The notes below the pieces were generated by a model that did not search any database, had not been told where the DNA came from, and saw nothing but the letters and a program-made list of their open reading frames with translations. Position numbers and translations under genes: made by a program. A stretch of DNA of 64,000 bases, from NCBI RefSeq assembly GCF_003048835.2, contig NZ_CP060705.1, positions 434,001 to 498,000 on the forward strand, read 5' to 3'. Source of the stretch: Campylobacter concisus. Its GTDB lineage: Bacteria; Campylobacterota; Campylobacteria; Campylobacterales; Campylobacteraceae. Of the stretch, positions 38,472-49,273 are shown piece after piece. Position 1 is the stretch's first letter. Each line of letters starts with the position of its first letter.

Positions 38472-38917
38472 GTATGCAGATAGAAGAGAAGCTTCAAAAC
38501 GAAGAAATTTCACTTGCCCCTTTTACAAAAAGAGTGCTAGCCTACTCAGTCGATGAGCTCATCGTTACATTTTTGTTTTTGATCATCTACTGGGACGCAT
38601 TTGCAGCGATCACGACCTATGACGACGCTAGAAATTTGAGTATAAATTTCTTTTGGCAGATATTTGCTCTAAAGGTCATCTATCACACATTTTTCGTTTG
38701 GTATTATGGTGCAAGCCCTGGGCAGATGATAACAAAGACGATGTGTATAAATGTAGAAATTTTAGATAAGCCAAATTTAACTCAAAGTCTTGTTAGGGCG
38801 ATCTTTAGGATAGTTAGTGAAGCTTGTTTTTATCTTGGCTTTGCGTGGGCACTTTCAAACCCTGCAAGGCAGACGTGGCAAGACAAAATAGCAAAAACAG
38901 TGGTGATAAATGCGTAA
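38468..38917 (+). CDS. RDD family membrane protein
   Basis: 149 aa from the ATG at 38468, which overlaps the purD stop (ATGA). An RDD domain with three membrane spans: [19 protein letters not shown], a middle span, and [18 protein letters not shown] before the last span. In RDD the first span carries the arginine-aspartate residues, here [11 protein letters not shown]. Function of the family is unclear (Na+/H+ antiport has been shown for some). It overlaps lptD by 8 bp, which suggests a link to the envelope. Confidence 0.82.
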   Translation: MSMQIEEKLQNEEISLAPFTKRVLAYSVDELIVTFLFLIIYWDAFAAITTYDDARNLSINFFWQIFALKVIYHTFFVWYYGASPGQMITKTMCINVEILDKPNLTQSLVRAIFRIVSEACFYLGFAWALSNPARQTWQDKIAKTVVINA

Positions 38918-41072
38918 AATTTTATTTTTAATTCCGATTTGTGTTTTTAGTTTAAGTGCAGCAGTGCAAGATGTGCAGCTATTAGCTGATGATGTGAAGC
39001 AAGATAAGGGCATCGTAACGGCAAACAAAAACGTCGTTGTATATTCGCAAGAGTATCTTGTGACAGTTGATTGTGCTGTTTATGATCAAAATAGCTCCGT
39101 CATCGAGCTATTTGGCAATGTCAATATGATGAAGGGCAAAGACGAGGTCTCTCGCTCAAACTACGCCAAGCTAAATTTAAAAAACAACAACGCTGCCTTT
39201 GAGTCACTCTTTATGATGAACAAAGACATGGAAGTGTGGATGAGAAGTGACGAGAGCAGTTCTGATAGCGAGTATTACAGAGTAAGAAAGGCTATGGTTT
39301 CAAGCTGTAATGTCCAAGATCCTGACTGGAGCATCACTTCAAGCTCAGCCATGCTAAACAAACAGAGTAAATTTTTGCACCTTTTTAACCCAGTCTTTCG
39401 CATAGCAAACGTGCCAGTCTTTTACTTGCCATACTTTGGCTTCTCAACTGATACCACAAGAAGAACAGGTCTTTTGCCACCAGAGCTAGGATATGGCAAG
39501 TCAGAGGGTTTTTACTATAAGCAGCCAGTATATTTTGCGCCTTATAATGAGTGGGATCTAGAGTTTGATCCGCAGATTAGAACAAACAGAGGCGCTGGAA
39601 TTTACGGTGCTTTTAGATTTACTGATTCGCCTGATTCAAGAGGCGAGATCAGCTTTGGTTCATTTACTGATAAAAATAGCTACCGAGCCAAGCAAAAAAG
39701 CGAGACTTCAAACAGAGCTGAGCTAAAAAACAAAACTCACAAAGGTGTCGGGCTAAAATATGAAAGAGATAAGCTCATAAAATACCTTAGTGAGGCTGAT
39801 CTGCAAGAGGGTATGTGGATAGATGCAACCAAGCTAAATGACATAGACTATCTAAATTTAAAGGGTAGAGACGATGACTATGACTCGCTTGTGACCTCTA
39901 AATTTAACTACTTTATCGCAAATGACGATCACTACTTTGGTGCCTATGCGAAATACTACATAGACACCGAAAAGATCGGCTCAAAGAACGAAAACAAAGA
40001 TACGCTTCAAGAGCTTCCATCGCTTCAGTATCATAAATTTACAGATGATATAGTCTTGCCAAATATCTTATATTCAATCGATCTTCAATCACACAGATAT
40101 GATAGAAAGATAGGCGTTAGGGCAACTCAGTATGAATTTACACTCCCAGCTTCAGTGCATGTGCCACTGTTTGATGATAGCTTAACATTTTCATTTTACG
40201 AGTATCTTTACGCTTCAAGGATAAACTACGAAAACAAGATAAATTCATTTGATGACAAAAGAGAAGATAAACACACAAATTTTGTAAATAACTACCATAA
40301 ATTTGCCCTTCACACAGACCTTGCAAAGGCGTATGAGAGCTTTTATCACACTTTAAATTTTGGTGCTGAGTACTTGCTGCCAGGATATAGAAAAGGAAAT
40401 TTAGACGACGAGTTTATCTACGATAAAGATCTAAATGAGTATGAAAATTTCTTAGCTCAAGATCAGAGCAAAGAGGAAGTTTCTGGCTATTTGACACAGT
40501 ATTTCTTTAACGGCAGTGGTAGAAAAGTCGTAAAACATAGCATATCACAAGGTTACTACACAAAAGATGATGAATATTCAAATTTAAAAAATGCCATCTA
40601 TCTATATCCGTTTGAGAATTTTAGCCTTTATAACAAGCTTGAGTACTCACACAAAGATAGAGAGCTTAAAAAGGTTCAAAACGGACTTTACTATACGCAC
40701 GATCTATTTTGGATAAATATGCTCCATACGATGAAAAAGAGCGATAGCAAGGCTAAAAACAGCGCAACAAAAGATAGCTACTTTACAAGCAGTGCAGGCG
40801 TGAAGCTCCCTCATCAATATAGCCTAATTGGCGACTGGCAATACGACGTTGAGAGAAGTTACACAAAGAGCTGGAGAGTTGGCGTGCTTCATCAAAGAAA
40901 GTGCTGGAACTACGGGCTAATTTATCAACACGATGTCGAGCCGACAACAACGACAAATGGCTCAGCCTCAACTAAGAAAAGTGGCATCTACTTTACTATA
41001 AATTTCTATCCGATGGGCGGCTTGCACTATGACTTTTCACAAAGCAGCACCGCTTCATCAAGTAGCAAATAA
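38910..41072 (+). CDS. lptD: LPS-assembly outer-membrane protein LptD
   Basis: 720 aa. Signal peptide (ILFLIPICVFSLSAA), an OstA/LptA-like N-domain (about residues 20-130, with VTANKNVVVYSQEY and ELFGNVNMMKG), then a large beta-barrel from about residue 200 with NVPVFYLPYFGFSTD and TGLLPPELGYGKSEGFYYKQP, the usual LptD mark. C-terminus SQSSTASSSSK is low-complexity. Inserts LPS/LOS into the outer leaflet with LptE. It fits the LOS loci at the ends of the window functionally, although it is not near them. Confidence 0.92.
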   Translation: MRKILFLIPICVFSLSAAVQDVQLLADDVKQDKGIVTANKNVVVYSQEYLVTVDCAVYDQNSSVIELFGNVNMMKGKDEVSRSNYAKLNLKNNNAAFESLFMMNKDMEVWMRSDESSSDSEYYRVRKAMVSSCNVQDPDWSITSSSAMLNKQSKFLHLFNPVFRIANVPVFYLPYFGFSTDTTRRTGLLPPELGYGKSEGFYYKQPVYFAPYNEWDLEFDPQIRTNRGAGIYGAFRFTDSPDSRGEISFGSFTDKNSYRAKQKSETSNRAELKNKTHKGVGLKYERDKLIKYLSEADLQEGMWIDATKLNDIDYLNLKGRDDDYDSLVTSKFNYFIANDDHYFGAYAKYYIDTEKIGSKNENKDTLQELPSLQYHKFTDDIVLPNILYSIDLQSHRYDRKIGVRATQYEFTLPASVHVPLFDDSLTFSFYEYLYASRINYENKINSFDDKREDKHTNFVNNYHKFALHTDLAKAYESFYHTLNFGAEYLLPGYRKGNLDDEFIYDKDLNEYENFLAQDQSKEEVSGYLTQYFFNGSGRKVVKHSISQGYYTKDDEYSNLKNAIYLYPFENFSLYNKLEYSHKDRELKKVQNGLYYTHDLFWINMLHTMKKSDSKAKNSATKDSYFTSSAGVKLPHQYSLIGDWQYDVERSYTKSWRVGVLHQRKCWNYGLIYQHDVEPTTTTNGSASTKKSGIYFTINFYPMGGLHYDFSQSSTASSSSK

Positions 41073-41084
41073 GATGGCTAGATA

Positions 41085-41783
41085 ATGGCAAGCGTTAAAT
41101 TTAAAGATCAACTAGATGCAGCCAATAAGCTCATCGAGATCTTGCCAAAAAAAGAGCTAAATGACGCTAAGACGATAGTTCTTTGCATGTCGCTTGAGTC
41201 AGTTATCCTGACTGATGTGGTTTGTAGAGGGCTAAATTTAAGCTATGAGATGCTCTTTAGCGAGCCAATCCCTGCGCCAAACAACAGCGAATGCGACGTA
41301 GCGATAGTTAGCGAAACTGAGGATATCGTGCTAAACGATCCTCTCATAAAAGCTTTTAACATAAGCTATGACTACATCTACGGCGAGGCGCATAGAAAAT
41401 ATGAAGAGAAAATTTTAAAAAATGTATATAAATATAGAAAAGGAAATTTGATAGGAGAGCTAAAGGGCAAGAATATTTTACTGATTGATGAGGGGTGTGA
41501 GACTGGCATGACGGCACTCATTTGCATAAAGACGCTGCTTGATGTGAAGGTAAAATCCATCTCATACGCAACGCCGATGATAGCCACCGATGTCTTTGCA
41601 AATTTAAATGATATGGTCGATGAAATTTACACGATAAACAAGATCGTTGATTTTATCGATGTGGATTCGTATTACGAGAAAAAGATCGAGGCTACGAGCG
41701 AGCGCATCATGTCGATATTAGAAGAGAGCCCTCACTATTTACCGTTACAAAAACAACAAGGAGATAAAAATAATGCAATATAG
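41085..41783 (+). CDS. Phosphoribosyltransferase-fold protein
   Basis: 232 aa. A PRPP-binding loop reads [16 protein letters not shown] near residue 130, the DEGxxTG form of the usual D-D/E-xxxTG motif. Nothing shows which base it uses. Substrate-free relatives of this size stand next to pnp in C. jejuni, as I recall. It ends inside pnp (11-bp overlap), so the two are co-translated; a role in nucleotide salvage from RNA decay is an idea only. Confidence 0.75.
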   Translation: MASVKFKDQLDAANKLIEILPKKELNDAKTIVLCMSLESVILTDVVCRGLNLSYEMLFSEPIPAPNNSECDVAIVSETEDIVLNDPLIKAFNISYDYIYGEAHRKYEEKILKNVYKYRKGNLIGELKGKNILLIDEGCETGMTALICIKTLLDVKVKSISYATPMIATDVFANLNDMVDEIYTINKIVDFIDVDSYYEKKIEATSERIMSILEESPHYLPLQKQQGDKNNAI

Positions 41784-43971
41784 TATAGAAGTCAATAATC
41801 AGGTCGAAATTTTTGACCTTAATAAAGTAGCTAAACAAGCTAGCGGGGCAGTGCTTTTAAGAGTGAAAAACACCGTAGTTTTAGCAACTGTGGCAAGAGA
41901 AGATGTGCAAGTTGAAGAGGATTTTTTGCCTCTAACGGTGCAATACATCGAAAAAGCTTACGCTGCTGGTAAAATCCCAGGCGGTTACGTCAAGCGTGAG
42001 ACCAAGCCAGGCGACTTTGAGACGCTAACAGCTCGCATCATAGATAGATCACTTCGCCCGCTTTTCCCAAAAGGCTACGCATACCCAACACAGATCGTTG
42101 TCATGGTGCTTTCGGCTGATCCTGAGGTTGATCTGCAAGTTGTTGGACTAAATGCGGCTTCAGTGGCACTTTATCTTAGCGACATCCCAGTAAATCGCCC
42201 AGTTTGTGGCGTAAGAGTTGGATATATAGATGATAAATTTGTCATAAACCCAAGCAACTCTGAGCTAAAACAAAGTGCGATCGATCTTTATGTAGCTGGC
42301 ACAAAAGATGAGCTTTTGATGATCGAGATGAGAAGCTTACCTCAGCAAACTACGCAGCTCATACCGATGGTAGCGATAGAGCCGATGATAGATCCAAGCC
42401 TAAGCGATAGTATGGCGCAAAAGCAAGTGATGAATGAATTTAGCGAAGATAAGATGGTTGAGGCGATAGACTTTGCTGGCAAGGCCATACTAAGAGCTAG
42501 CAGTGCTTACGAAGAGGCGTTTAAAGAGCATAAAAAAGAGGACGCAGCACTTGAGCTAAAACCTGAGATAGAAAATGAAAATATCGCTATTTACATCGAT
42601 AAATTTTATAAAGCAGAGGTTAAAAACGCGATCAATCAAATGGCAAAGAGCGAGCGTGCAAGCGAGCTTGGCAAGATCGCTAAGCAAATTTCAAGCGATG
42701 AGGTAGCTCAAAAAGAGGGTTGGGATGAGGCCGTCATCTCAAATGTCCTTGGTAAATATAAAAAGAAAATAGTAAGAGAGCAGATCATAAACGAGGGCGT
42801 TAGAGCCGACGGACGCGGACTTGAAGAGGTTAGACCTATTAGCATCGAGACAAATGTCCTTCCAAACGCTCACGGCTCATGCCTCTTTACAAGAGGGCAA
42901 ACTCAGGCGCTAGTTATCGCCACTCTTGGCACAGATAGCGACGCTCAGATGTATGACATCCTAACTGAAAAAGCTCCTTTGGTTGAGAAATTTATGTTTA
43001 ACTACAATTTCCCAGGCTTTAGCGTAGGCGAAGCAAGCCCGCTTAAAGCTCCAGGTAGGCGCGAGCTTGGACATGGAAATTTAGCCAAACGCGCCCTTGC
43101 ACCAAGCATCGATCTAGCTTCTCCATATACGATAAGGGTCGTTTCAGAAATTTTAGAGAGCAACGGTTCAAGCTCTATGGCTAGTGTTTGCGGTGGTTCG
43201 CTAGCACTTAGAGCTGCTGGGGTCAATACCCAAAAACTAGTTGCAGGTGTTGCGATGGGTCTTATATTTGAAGGCGAGAAACATGCTGTTTTAACCGATA
43301 TCATGGGACTTGAAGACCACGACGGCGATATGGACTTTAAAGTTGCTGGCACAAGTGATGGCATCACAGCGCTTCAGATGGATATAAAGCTTGGAGGCAT
43401 CAGCCTGGAGGTGCTAAAAGAGGCACTTTATCAAGCAAAACGCGGCAGAGAGCACATCCTTGATCTAATGACACAAGCTGATAAAAATATAGAGATAAAC
43501 GAAGATGTATTACCAAAACTTGAGCTATTTAGCGTTGATCCAAGCAAGATCGTAGATATCATCGGTCAAGCTGGCAAGACTATAAAAGAGATCATTGAGA
43601 AATTTGAAGTTTCAATCGACCTTGATAGAGAAAAAGGCGAGGTTAAAATCGCAGGTGGCGCTAAGAAAAACGTCGATGCGGCAAAAGACTACATCATCTC
43701 GATCACTTCAAAAGAGAACTCTCGCTCATTTGGCAAAAAGCCGTTTAAACACGACAAAGACCGCGTAAAACCGACATTTAATATCGGAGATGAGTTTGTT
43801 GGAAGCGTAAAAAGCGTGGTTGATTTTGGAGTATTTATCGAGCTAAAAGACGGTGTTGATGGTCTGCTTCACATCTCAAAGATAAAGAGCCCATTAAACG
43901 TAGGCGATCAGGTAAAAGTGTGTGTGAGCGAGCAAAAAGGAAACAAAATTTCGCTCTCTTTGGTTGAATAA
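41773..43971 (+). CDS. pnp: Polyribonucleotide nucleotidyltransferase
   Basis: 732 aa, full length. Two RNase PH domains (about residues 1-225 and 340-560, with [20 protein letters not shown] and [15 protein letters not shown]), a helical domain between them, then a KH domain ([18 protein letters not shown]) and an S1 domain ending the protein ([20 protein letters not shown]). Degrades RNA 3' to 5' with phosphate and is part of RNA turnover. The ATG lies 10 bases inside the preceding gene behind AAGGAG. Confidence 0.95.
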   Translation: MQYSIEVNNQVEIFDLNKVAKQASGAVLLRVKNTVVLATVAREDVQVEEDFLPLTVQYIEKAYAAGKIPGGYVKRETKPGDFETLTARIIDRSLRPLFPKGYAYPTQIVVMVLSADPEVDLQVVGLNAASVALYLSDIPVNRPVCGVRVGYIDDKFVINPSNSELKQSAIDLYVAGTKDELLMIEMRSLPQQTTQLIPMVAIEPMIDPSLSDSMAQKQVMNEFSEDKMVEAIDFAGKAILRASSAYEEAFKEHKKEDAALELKPEIENENIAIYIDKFYKAEVKNAINQMAKSERASELGKIAKQISSDEVAQKEGWDEAVISNVLGKYKKKIVREQIINEGVRADGRGLEEVRPISIETNVLPNAHGSCLFTRGQTQALVIATLGTDSDAQMYDILTEKAPLVEKFMFNYNFPGFSVGEASPLKAPGRRELGHGNLAKRALAPSIDLASPYTIRVVSEILESNGSSSMASVCGGSLALRAAGVNTQKLVAGVAMGLIFEGEKHAVLTDIMGLEDHDGDMDFKVAGTSDGITALQMDIKLGGISLEVLKEALYQAKRGREHILDLMTQADKNIEINEDVLPKLELFSVDPSKIVDIIGQAGKTIKEIIEKFEVSIDLDREKGEVKIAGGAKKNVDAAKDYIISITSKENSRSFGKKPFKHDKDRVKPTFNIGDEFVGSVKSVVDFGVFIELKDGVDGLLHISKIKSPLNVGDQVKVCVSEQKGNKISLSLVE

Positions 43972-43986
43972 ATTTTTAAAGGATAG

Positions 43987-44841
43987 ATGATGAAATACAA
44001 AAAGTTGCTTTTTCCAATAGGAGCAGGGGACGATATCGAGCCAAGAATTTACGGTGCTTTAAAAGTTGCACAATGGTTTAAAGCTCACATGGAGATCCTC
44101 ACTTGCCAACTAGATCCAAGCGTGGTTTATAATATGAAAATGACGCTTCGTGGTGGAGTGCTTTTTGAGGAATTCTTAAAATCAGCCAAGTCAGAGCTTG
44201 CGGTTGAACACGAAGAGAATGAAAAGCTTTTTAATAAAATTTGCGCAGAGCTAGGCATAAAGGTGAGCGACGAGGTCATCGAAGATGTCTGCACTGCAAA
44301 TTTCACGATCCATAATGGAAAAAGAAGCGCTATAGTTGAGCAAGAGAGTAAATTTTGCGATCTAGTCGTAGCTGCAGTGCCACTTGATGGCAAGATCACT
44401 GGCACATTTGAGTCAGCTGTTTTAAAAAGTGGCAAAAATGCGATCGTTATCCCTAGAAAGATGCGTGATTTTAAAGCTGATAACATCCTTGTAAGCTGGA
44501 CGGGAACAACTCAAAGCTCAAGAGCCCTAACTGGCGCGATCGATCTTTTAAAGAGCGCTAAAAAAGTTCAGTGCATCACTTCAAAAGCAAGCCTTGGTGA
44601 TAATGCCGAGCTAAATCTTAAAAAACTTGAAGAATACTTTAAGGTTCATAATATCAGTGCTAGTTTTGAAGTTATAGCAACTACAACGATACCTGGCGAA
44701 GCACTTTTAAAAGCTGCAAATGATAGAAACGCAGACCTTATCGTAGCTAGCAGATACGGCGAAAACGGACTAATGGAGATGGTCCTTGGCGGAACATCAA
44801 GATTTTTCTTAGAACATACAAATATCCCAGTTTATCTATAA
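43987..44841 (+). CDS. UspA-family (universal stress) protein
   Basis: 284 aa, two Usp-type halves. The first is weaker (KLLFPIGAGDDIEPRIYGAL). The second ends with the ATP-site-like stretch ADLIVASRYGENGLMEMVLGGTSRFF and LEHTNIPVYL, the typical G-2x-G-9x-G-S/T form. It probably binds ATP; the family gives stress survival without a single known reaction. It follows pnp by 15 bp and ends 2 bp before a terminator hairpin. Confidence 0.83.
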   Translation: MMKYKKLLFPIGAGDDIEPRIYGALKVAQWFKAHMEILTCQLDPSVVYNMKMTLRGGVLFEEFLKSAKSELAVEHEENEKLFNKICAELGIKVSDEVIEDVCTANFTIHNGKRSAIVEQESKFCDLVVAAVPLDGKITGTFESAVLKSGKNAIVIPRKMRDFKADNILVSWTGTTQSSRALTGAIDLLKSAKKVQCITSKASLGDNAELNLKKLEEYFKVHNISASFEVIATTTIPGEALLKAANDRNADLIVASRYGENGLMEMVLGGTSRFFLEHTNIPVYL

Positions 44842-44843
44842 TG

Positions 44844-44878
44844 GATTGCGGCTTAGCCCGCGATCTAATTTATTATTT
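44844..44878 (+). terminator. Terminator after the UspA-type gene
   Basis: GATTGCGG (44844-44851) pairs with CCGCGATC (44858-44865) with one G-U pair, followed by TAATTTATTATTTT. It separates pnp-usp from the repeat tract. Confidence 0.65.
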
Positions 44879-44879
44879 T

Positions 44880-45275
44880 GCAAATTTTAAAACTTTACTC
44901 ACTCGCCTTAGCAACTTACTAAATTTAGGTCTCGTAAAACTCGCCACTAAATTTAGAAGCGTGATATGCTCGTTTTTAAATTTTTAAAATTTGCCTACAC
45001 TTGCCTGACGATAAAACGCATGCAGTGCGAAGCACTGACGCATGCACCTCTAACGTCGTCGGGGTTAGGGGATTGTTAAGGGGGAAGGGAGCGACTTCGT
45101 AATTCAAGCCTCTTCCCCCTTAACAAAGAAGCAAAACTTTAAATTTATAAAAACTATTTTGCGAATTTTAAAATTCCATTCACTCGCAAGAGTTGACTAC
45201 TAAAATTTGGCTTCGCTCATAGCTTAGCTCAAATTTTAGAGCCGAAATTACTCGTCCATGAAATTTTAAAATTTG
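44880..45275 (+). repeat. Composite palindromic repeat, copy 2 (modules A and C)
   Basis: Second copy of 17711-18081, same orientation relative to the window. The 70-base core 45061-45130 is identical to 17867-17936, including the 15-bp perfect stem (45073-45087 with 45112-45126). It differs by a 33-base insert-like segment near 44931 and scattered changes outside the core. Module C is at 45155-45275. An open minus-strand frame at 45229-45477 is chance. Confidence 0.85.
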
Positions 45276-45307
45276 TAAAAAATAGTTTTTTTAGAAATTT
45301 AAAGTTT

Positions 45308-45460
45308 TTATCAAAAGGGAGACAAGGGGACTTAAATTTTGCTTCGCAGGCTCGCAACTGCGTGGCAGACACGAAGTCCGTCCCCTTATCCCCCTTTTTA
45401 AATCCCCTAAACCCCTCGCACGTTAGAAGGGCATGCAAAGGTGCTGGCGCACTGCATGCG
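45308..45460 (-). repeat. Palindromic repeat module B, copy 2 (inverted)
   Basis: Reverse complement of 18097-18250: GGGAGACAAGGGGACTTAAA.. here equals ..TTTAAATCCCCTTGTCACCC there, and the GCATGC hairpin is at the far end (45431-45460). The inversion relative to modules A and C shows that the modules move or flip separately. The rest of the 805-base gap up to dnaE (45461-45646) is AT-rich with the dnaE promoter. Confidence 0.8.
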
Positions 45461-45613
45461 ATTAGAAACTCGATCAAATTTTAAAATTTGCCAAACGTTA
45501 AATAGCGCAGCGCGGTAGCATAATCGCGCGCTTTGCTCTTACTACATACCGAAAAATTTCTAAATTTTTAAAGCTCCCATTAAGCTTTTATCAAGCGCCT
45601 TATTAGCCAAAAT

Positions 45614-45621
45614 TTTGTAAA
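45614..45621 (+). promoter_or_regulatory. -10 region of dnaE
   Basis: TTTTGTAAAATCC at about 45612-45624 is a TG-extended -10-like sequence (TGTAAAAT), 25 bp before the ATG; AAAAAGGATAAAAA is the ribosome site. Confidence 0.45.
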
Positions 45622-45646
45622 ATCCGCTCATTAAAAAGGATAAAAA

Positions 45647-48600
45647 ATGAGTGAAAATTCTGGCTTTACACACCTACATTTACACACCGAATACTCCCTA
45701 CTAGACGGAGCAAACAAGATAGAAGAGCTAGCTCATATGCTCCATGACAGAGACGACACAGCAGCAGCGATCACGGATCACGGCAACATGTTTGGTGCGA
45801 TTGATTTCTACAAAAAGATGAAAAAAAATGGGATAAAACCGCTAATTGGCATCGAGGCTTACGTGCATAACGGCGAGCAGCTTGACGACAAGAGCACTAA
45901 ACAGCGCTTTCACCTCATCTTAATCGCCAAAAATGAGACTGGATATAAAAATCTGATGTATCTAAGCTCTATGAGCTACATAGAGGGCTTTTACTACTAT
46001 CCTCGTATCAATAAAAAAATCTTAAAAGAGCACAGCGAGGGGCTAGTTTGCAGCTCTGCTTGTTTGCAGGGCGAGGTGAGCTGGCATCTAAATTTAAGCG
46101 ACCGCAACGTTAAATTTGGCGCTAAAGGCTATGAGAGGGCAAAAGAGGTCGCGCTTGAGTATAAAGAAATTTTTGGCGATGACTTTTACCTTGAGATCAT
46201 GCGCCACGGCATCGGCGATCAAAGGCGCATAGACGATGACATCTTGCGTATTGCAAAAGAGACTGGCATCAAGGTCATCGCCACAAACGACACCCACTAC
46301 ACTTTTAAAGAAAGAGCCGCTGCGCACGAGGTTTTCATGTGCATTGCGATGAACAAAACATTAGACGATCCAAACCGACTTCGTCACAGCGTCCATGAGT
46401 TTTTTGTTAAAAGCAAAGAGCAGATGAACGAGCTATTTTTAGACATACCTGAAGCGATAGAAAATACCCAAGAGATCGTGGATAAGTGCAATCTCGAGAT
46501 CAAGCTTGGCAACCCAACTCCGCCAAATTTTAAATTTACTCTTGAGTGTGCTAAGGAGAGAAATTTGACCCTCCCAGAGCCAGAAAACAGATATAGCTTC
46601 AAAAATGACGCTGTATTTTTCGAGCACGAGTGCAGAAAAGGTCTTGAAGAGAGGCTGAAATTTGTCCCAGAAAATTTACACGAGGAGTATAGAAAACGCC
46701 TTGAGATAGAGATCGGCATCATTAATAAGATGAATTTCCCAGGATATATGATGATCGTTTGGGACTTCATCAACGAAGCCAAGCGCAGAGGTGTGCCAGT
46801 TGGCCCAGGACGTGGCTCTGCGGCTGGTAGCTTGGTCGCTTACTCGCTAAAGATCACCGACCTTGATCCTATCCCATACAACCTGCTTTTTGAGAGATTT
46901 CTAAACCCAGAGCGCGTTAGTATGCCGGATATCGACGTGGATTTTTGCCAAAGCAGACGTGGCGAGATCATCGACTACGTCACGCAAAAATACGGCAAAT
47001 TTAACGTTGCTGGCGTTATTACATTTGGTAAATTGCTCGCAAAAGGTGTCATCAGAGACGTCGCTAGAGTTTGCGACATGCCTTATGCTGAGGCTGATGC
47101 GATGGCAAAACTTATCCCTGATGAGCTTAACATCACGCTAAAAGATGCCTACGATAAAGAGCCAAAGATAGCTGAGCTAATAAGCCAAAATCCAAAGGCG
47201 GCTAAAATTTGGAAATTTGCCCTTGATCTTGAGGGGCTAAATAGAAACGCCGGCCAGCACGCAGCGGGTGTCGTCATCTCAAACGAAGAGCTTTGGAACA
47301 AAACCCCGCTATTTCGCCAACCAAATAGCCCAGAAGATCGCTTTGTCACTCAGTATAGCCTCAAATACCTTGAAGACGTTGATTTAATAAAATTTGACTT
47401 TCTTGGCCTTAAGACGCTAACGGTTATCGACAATGCGATAAAGCTCGTTAAACAGCGCACCGGCAAGGACATCATCTGGGAGCAGGTCGATAAAAACGAC
47501 TCTGGCGTTTATAAAATGATACAAAGTGGCCAAGCCATCGGCATCTTTCAGATAGAGGGCGAGGGCATGAGAAAGCTAGGAACTAGCCTGCGCCCAGACT
47601 GCTTTGAGGATATCGTCGCGATGCTAGCACTCTACCGCCCAGGACCGATGGAGAGTGGCATGCTTGATGACTTCGTCAAAAGAAAACATGGCGAGGCGGC
47701 GATCACATACGCATTTAAGGAGCTTGAGCCGATCCTTGCGCCAACATACGGCGTCATAGTCTATCAAGAACAGGTCATGCAGATCGTGCAAGCCATAGGC
47801 GGCTTTAGCTTAGGCGGTGCGGACCTTGTGCGCCGTGCGATGGGTAAAAAGATCAAAGAGGAGATGGACAGGCTAAAGGGCGAGTTTGTAAAAGGTGCTG
47901 AGGCAAAGGGGCTAAACGGACAAAAGGCGGATGATCTTTTCGAGCTGATCGTTAAATTTGCAGGATATGGCTTTAACAAGTCTCACTCTGCAGCCTACGC
48001 TTATGTCACATTTCAGACGGCTTATCTGAAGGCTTACTATCCAGCTGAATTTATGGCGGCACTTTTAACAAGCGAGGAGAGTAACGTCGATAAGATCGTT
48101 CGCTACATCGATGAGATAAAACGCATAAACATCGATACCTTGCCACCATCTATCAACAAATCAACCAAAGAATTTAGCGTCGTTAAAAATGGAGATCACG
48201 ACGGCATTATCTTTGGGCTTGGAGCGATTAAAGGCGTTGGTGGAGCGGCAATTGAGAACATCATCGCTGAGCGTGACGCAAAGGGCGAATTTAAGAGCAT
48301 GGACGACTTTGTATCGAGGATCGATCCATTTAAGGTCAATAAAAAGGTCTTTGAAAGCCTCATAAAAGCTGGCTGCTTCGATGAATTTGGCTTTAGCCGT
48401 AAGATGCTTTTGCAAAATGTGGAAAATATCGTAGAAGCTTGCAAAAATGCAGCCCAGATACGTAAAAATGCAGCCGAGAGCCTTTTTGGCGAAGATGATA
48501 GCATGAATGATGTGAAGATAAATTTTGTCACTATAGATGATGAATTTGACATCAAACAGATCTTGAAATTTGAGCAAGAGAGCGTTGGTATCTACCTCTC

Positions 48601-49258
48601 AGGTCACCCGCTTGATGACTATAAAGATGAGATAAATAAGATCAAATACACGCTAAGCTCGGAGTTTGAAACCTTGCCACAAAGCGCTGAAATTTTAGTG
48701 GTTGGCAAGATCGAGGACTTTGCTACGAGGATCACAAAAAGTGGCAAAAAAATGGGCACTATAAATGTGCTTGACTTTCACGGCAACATCGAGATCGCCG
48801 TCTTTGAAAGAGAGCTTGGCAACATCGAAGATATCGTAAAAGACGAGGCAAAACGTGATTTGCCTTACGCATTTAGGATAAATATCACTAGAGATGACCA
48901 GTTTGTTAGGACAAATTTAAATGAGGTTTATAGCCTAGAAGACGCGCAAAATTTAGACTTTAAGACAAGAAAGCTAAAGCAAAACTCTAAATTTAGCAAA
49001 AACGAAGAGGCGAGCGCCCCTCAAAAAGTAAGAGAGTATGCCGAGCTAGAGGTGCTTTTAAGCCTTAGCGAGCTTAGCAGGCAAAAGCTGGAGCAAATTT
49101 ACTCGCTAGTTTTTAGCAAAAATGCTCCAAATAATCAAAAACGGCTAATTTTGAAGATAAAAAATGAAGCAACTGGCGAAATTTTCATATATAAAACCGA
49201 ATTTATCGTAACCGATGAGGTCGCAACAGAGATAGAAAAAGTGGCAGCTTCGGCGTAA
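45647..49258 (+). CDS. dnaE: DNA polymerase III alpha subunit
   Basis: 1203 aa, full length. PHP domain at the N-terminus (FTHLHLHTEYSLLDGANK, AITDHGNMFG). The polymerase core has GPGRGSAAGSLVAYSL and SMPDIDVDFCQSRRGE with the catalytic aspartates, then GQHAAGVVIS and GFNKSHSAAYAYVTFQTAYL. A C-terminal OB-fold region follows from about residue 1000. It is the replicative polymerase. It stands alone behind the palindromic repeat tract, a place where that tract could affect its transcript leader; no such effect is shown. Confidence 0.96.
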   Translation: MSENSGFTHLHLHTEYSLLDGANKIEELAHMLHDRDDTAAAITDHGNMFGAIDFYKKMKKNGIKPLIGIEAYVHNGEQLDDKSTKQRFHLILIAKNETGYKNLMYLSSMSYIEGFYYYPRINKKILKEHSEGLVCSSACLQGEVSWHLNLSDRNVKFGAKGYERAKEVALEYKEIFGDDFYLEIMRHGIGDQRRIDDDILRIAKETGIKVIATNDTHYTFKERAAAHEVFMCIAMNKTLDDPNRLRHSVHEFFVKSKEQMNELFLDIPEAIENTQEIVDKCNLEIKLGNPTPPNFKFTLECAKERNLTLPEPENRYSFKNDAVFFEHECRKGLEERLKFVPENLHEEYRKRLEIEIGIINKMNFPGYMMIVWDFINEAKRRGVPVGPGRGSAAGSLVAYSLKITDLDPIPYNLLFERFLNPERVSMPDIDVDFCQSRRGEIIDYVTQKYGKFNVAGVITFGKLLAKGVIRDVARVCDMPYAEADAMAKLIPDELNITLKDAYDKEPKIAELISQNPKAAKIWKFALDLEGLNRNAGQHAAGVVISNEELWNKTPLFRQPNSPEDRFVTQYSLKYLEDVDLIKFDFLGLKTLTVIDNAIKLVKQRTGKDIIWEQVDKNDSGVYKMIQSGQAIGIFQIEGEGMRKLGTSLRPDCFEDIVAMLALYRPGPMESGMLDDFVKRKHGEAAITYAFKELEPILAPTYGVIVYQEQVMQIVQAIGGFSLGGADLVRRAMGKKIKEEMDRLKGEFVKGAEAKGLNGQKADDLFELIVKFAGYGFNKSHSAAYAYVTFQTAYLKAYYPAEFMAALLTSEESNVDKIVRYIDEIKRINIDTLPPSINKSTKEFSVVKNGDHDGIIFGLGAIKGVGGAAIENIIAERDAKGEFKSMDDFVSRIDPFKVNKKVFESLIKAGCFDEFGFSRKMLLQNVENIVEACKNAAQIRKNAAESLFGEDDSMNDVKINFVTIDDEFDIKQILKFEQESVGIYLSGHPLDDYKDEINKIKYTLSSEFETLPQSAEILVVGKIEDFATRITKSGKKMGTINVLDFHGNIEIAVFERELGNIEDIVKDEAKRDLPYAFRINITRDDQFVRTNLNEVYSLEDAQNLDFKTRKLKQNSKFSKNEEASAPQKVREYAELEVLLSLSELSRQKLEQIYSLVFSKNAPNNQKRLILKIKNEATGEIFIYKTEFIVTDEVATEIEKVAASA

Positions 49259-49273
49259 ATTTAAGGACAAGAG

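Noticed and set aside
45229-45477. Minus-strand frame of 82 aa inside the repeat tract
   Set aside because: It crosses module boundaries of the palindromic repeat and has no equivalent frame in the first copy.
48161-48577. Minus-strand frames of 138 and 119 aa inside dnaE
   Set aside because: Shadows of a long conserved gene; no start signals.
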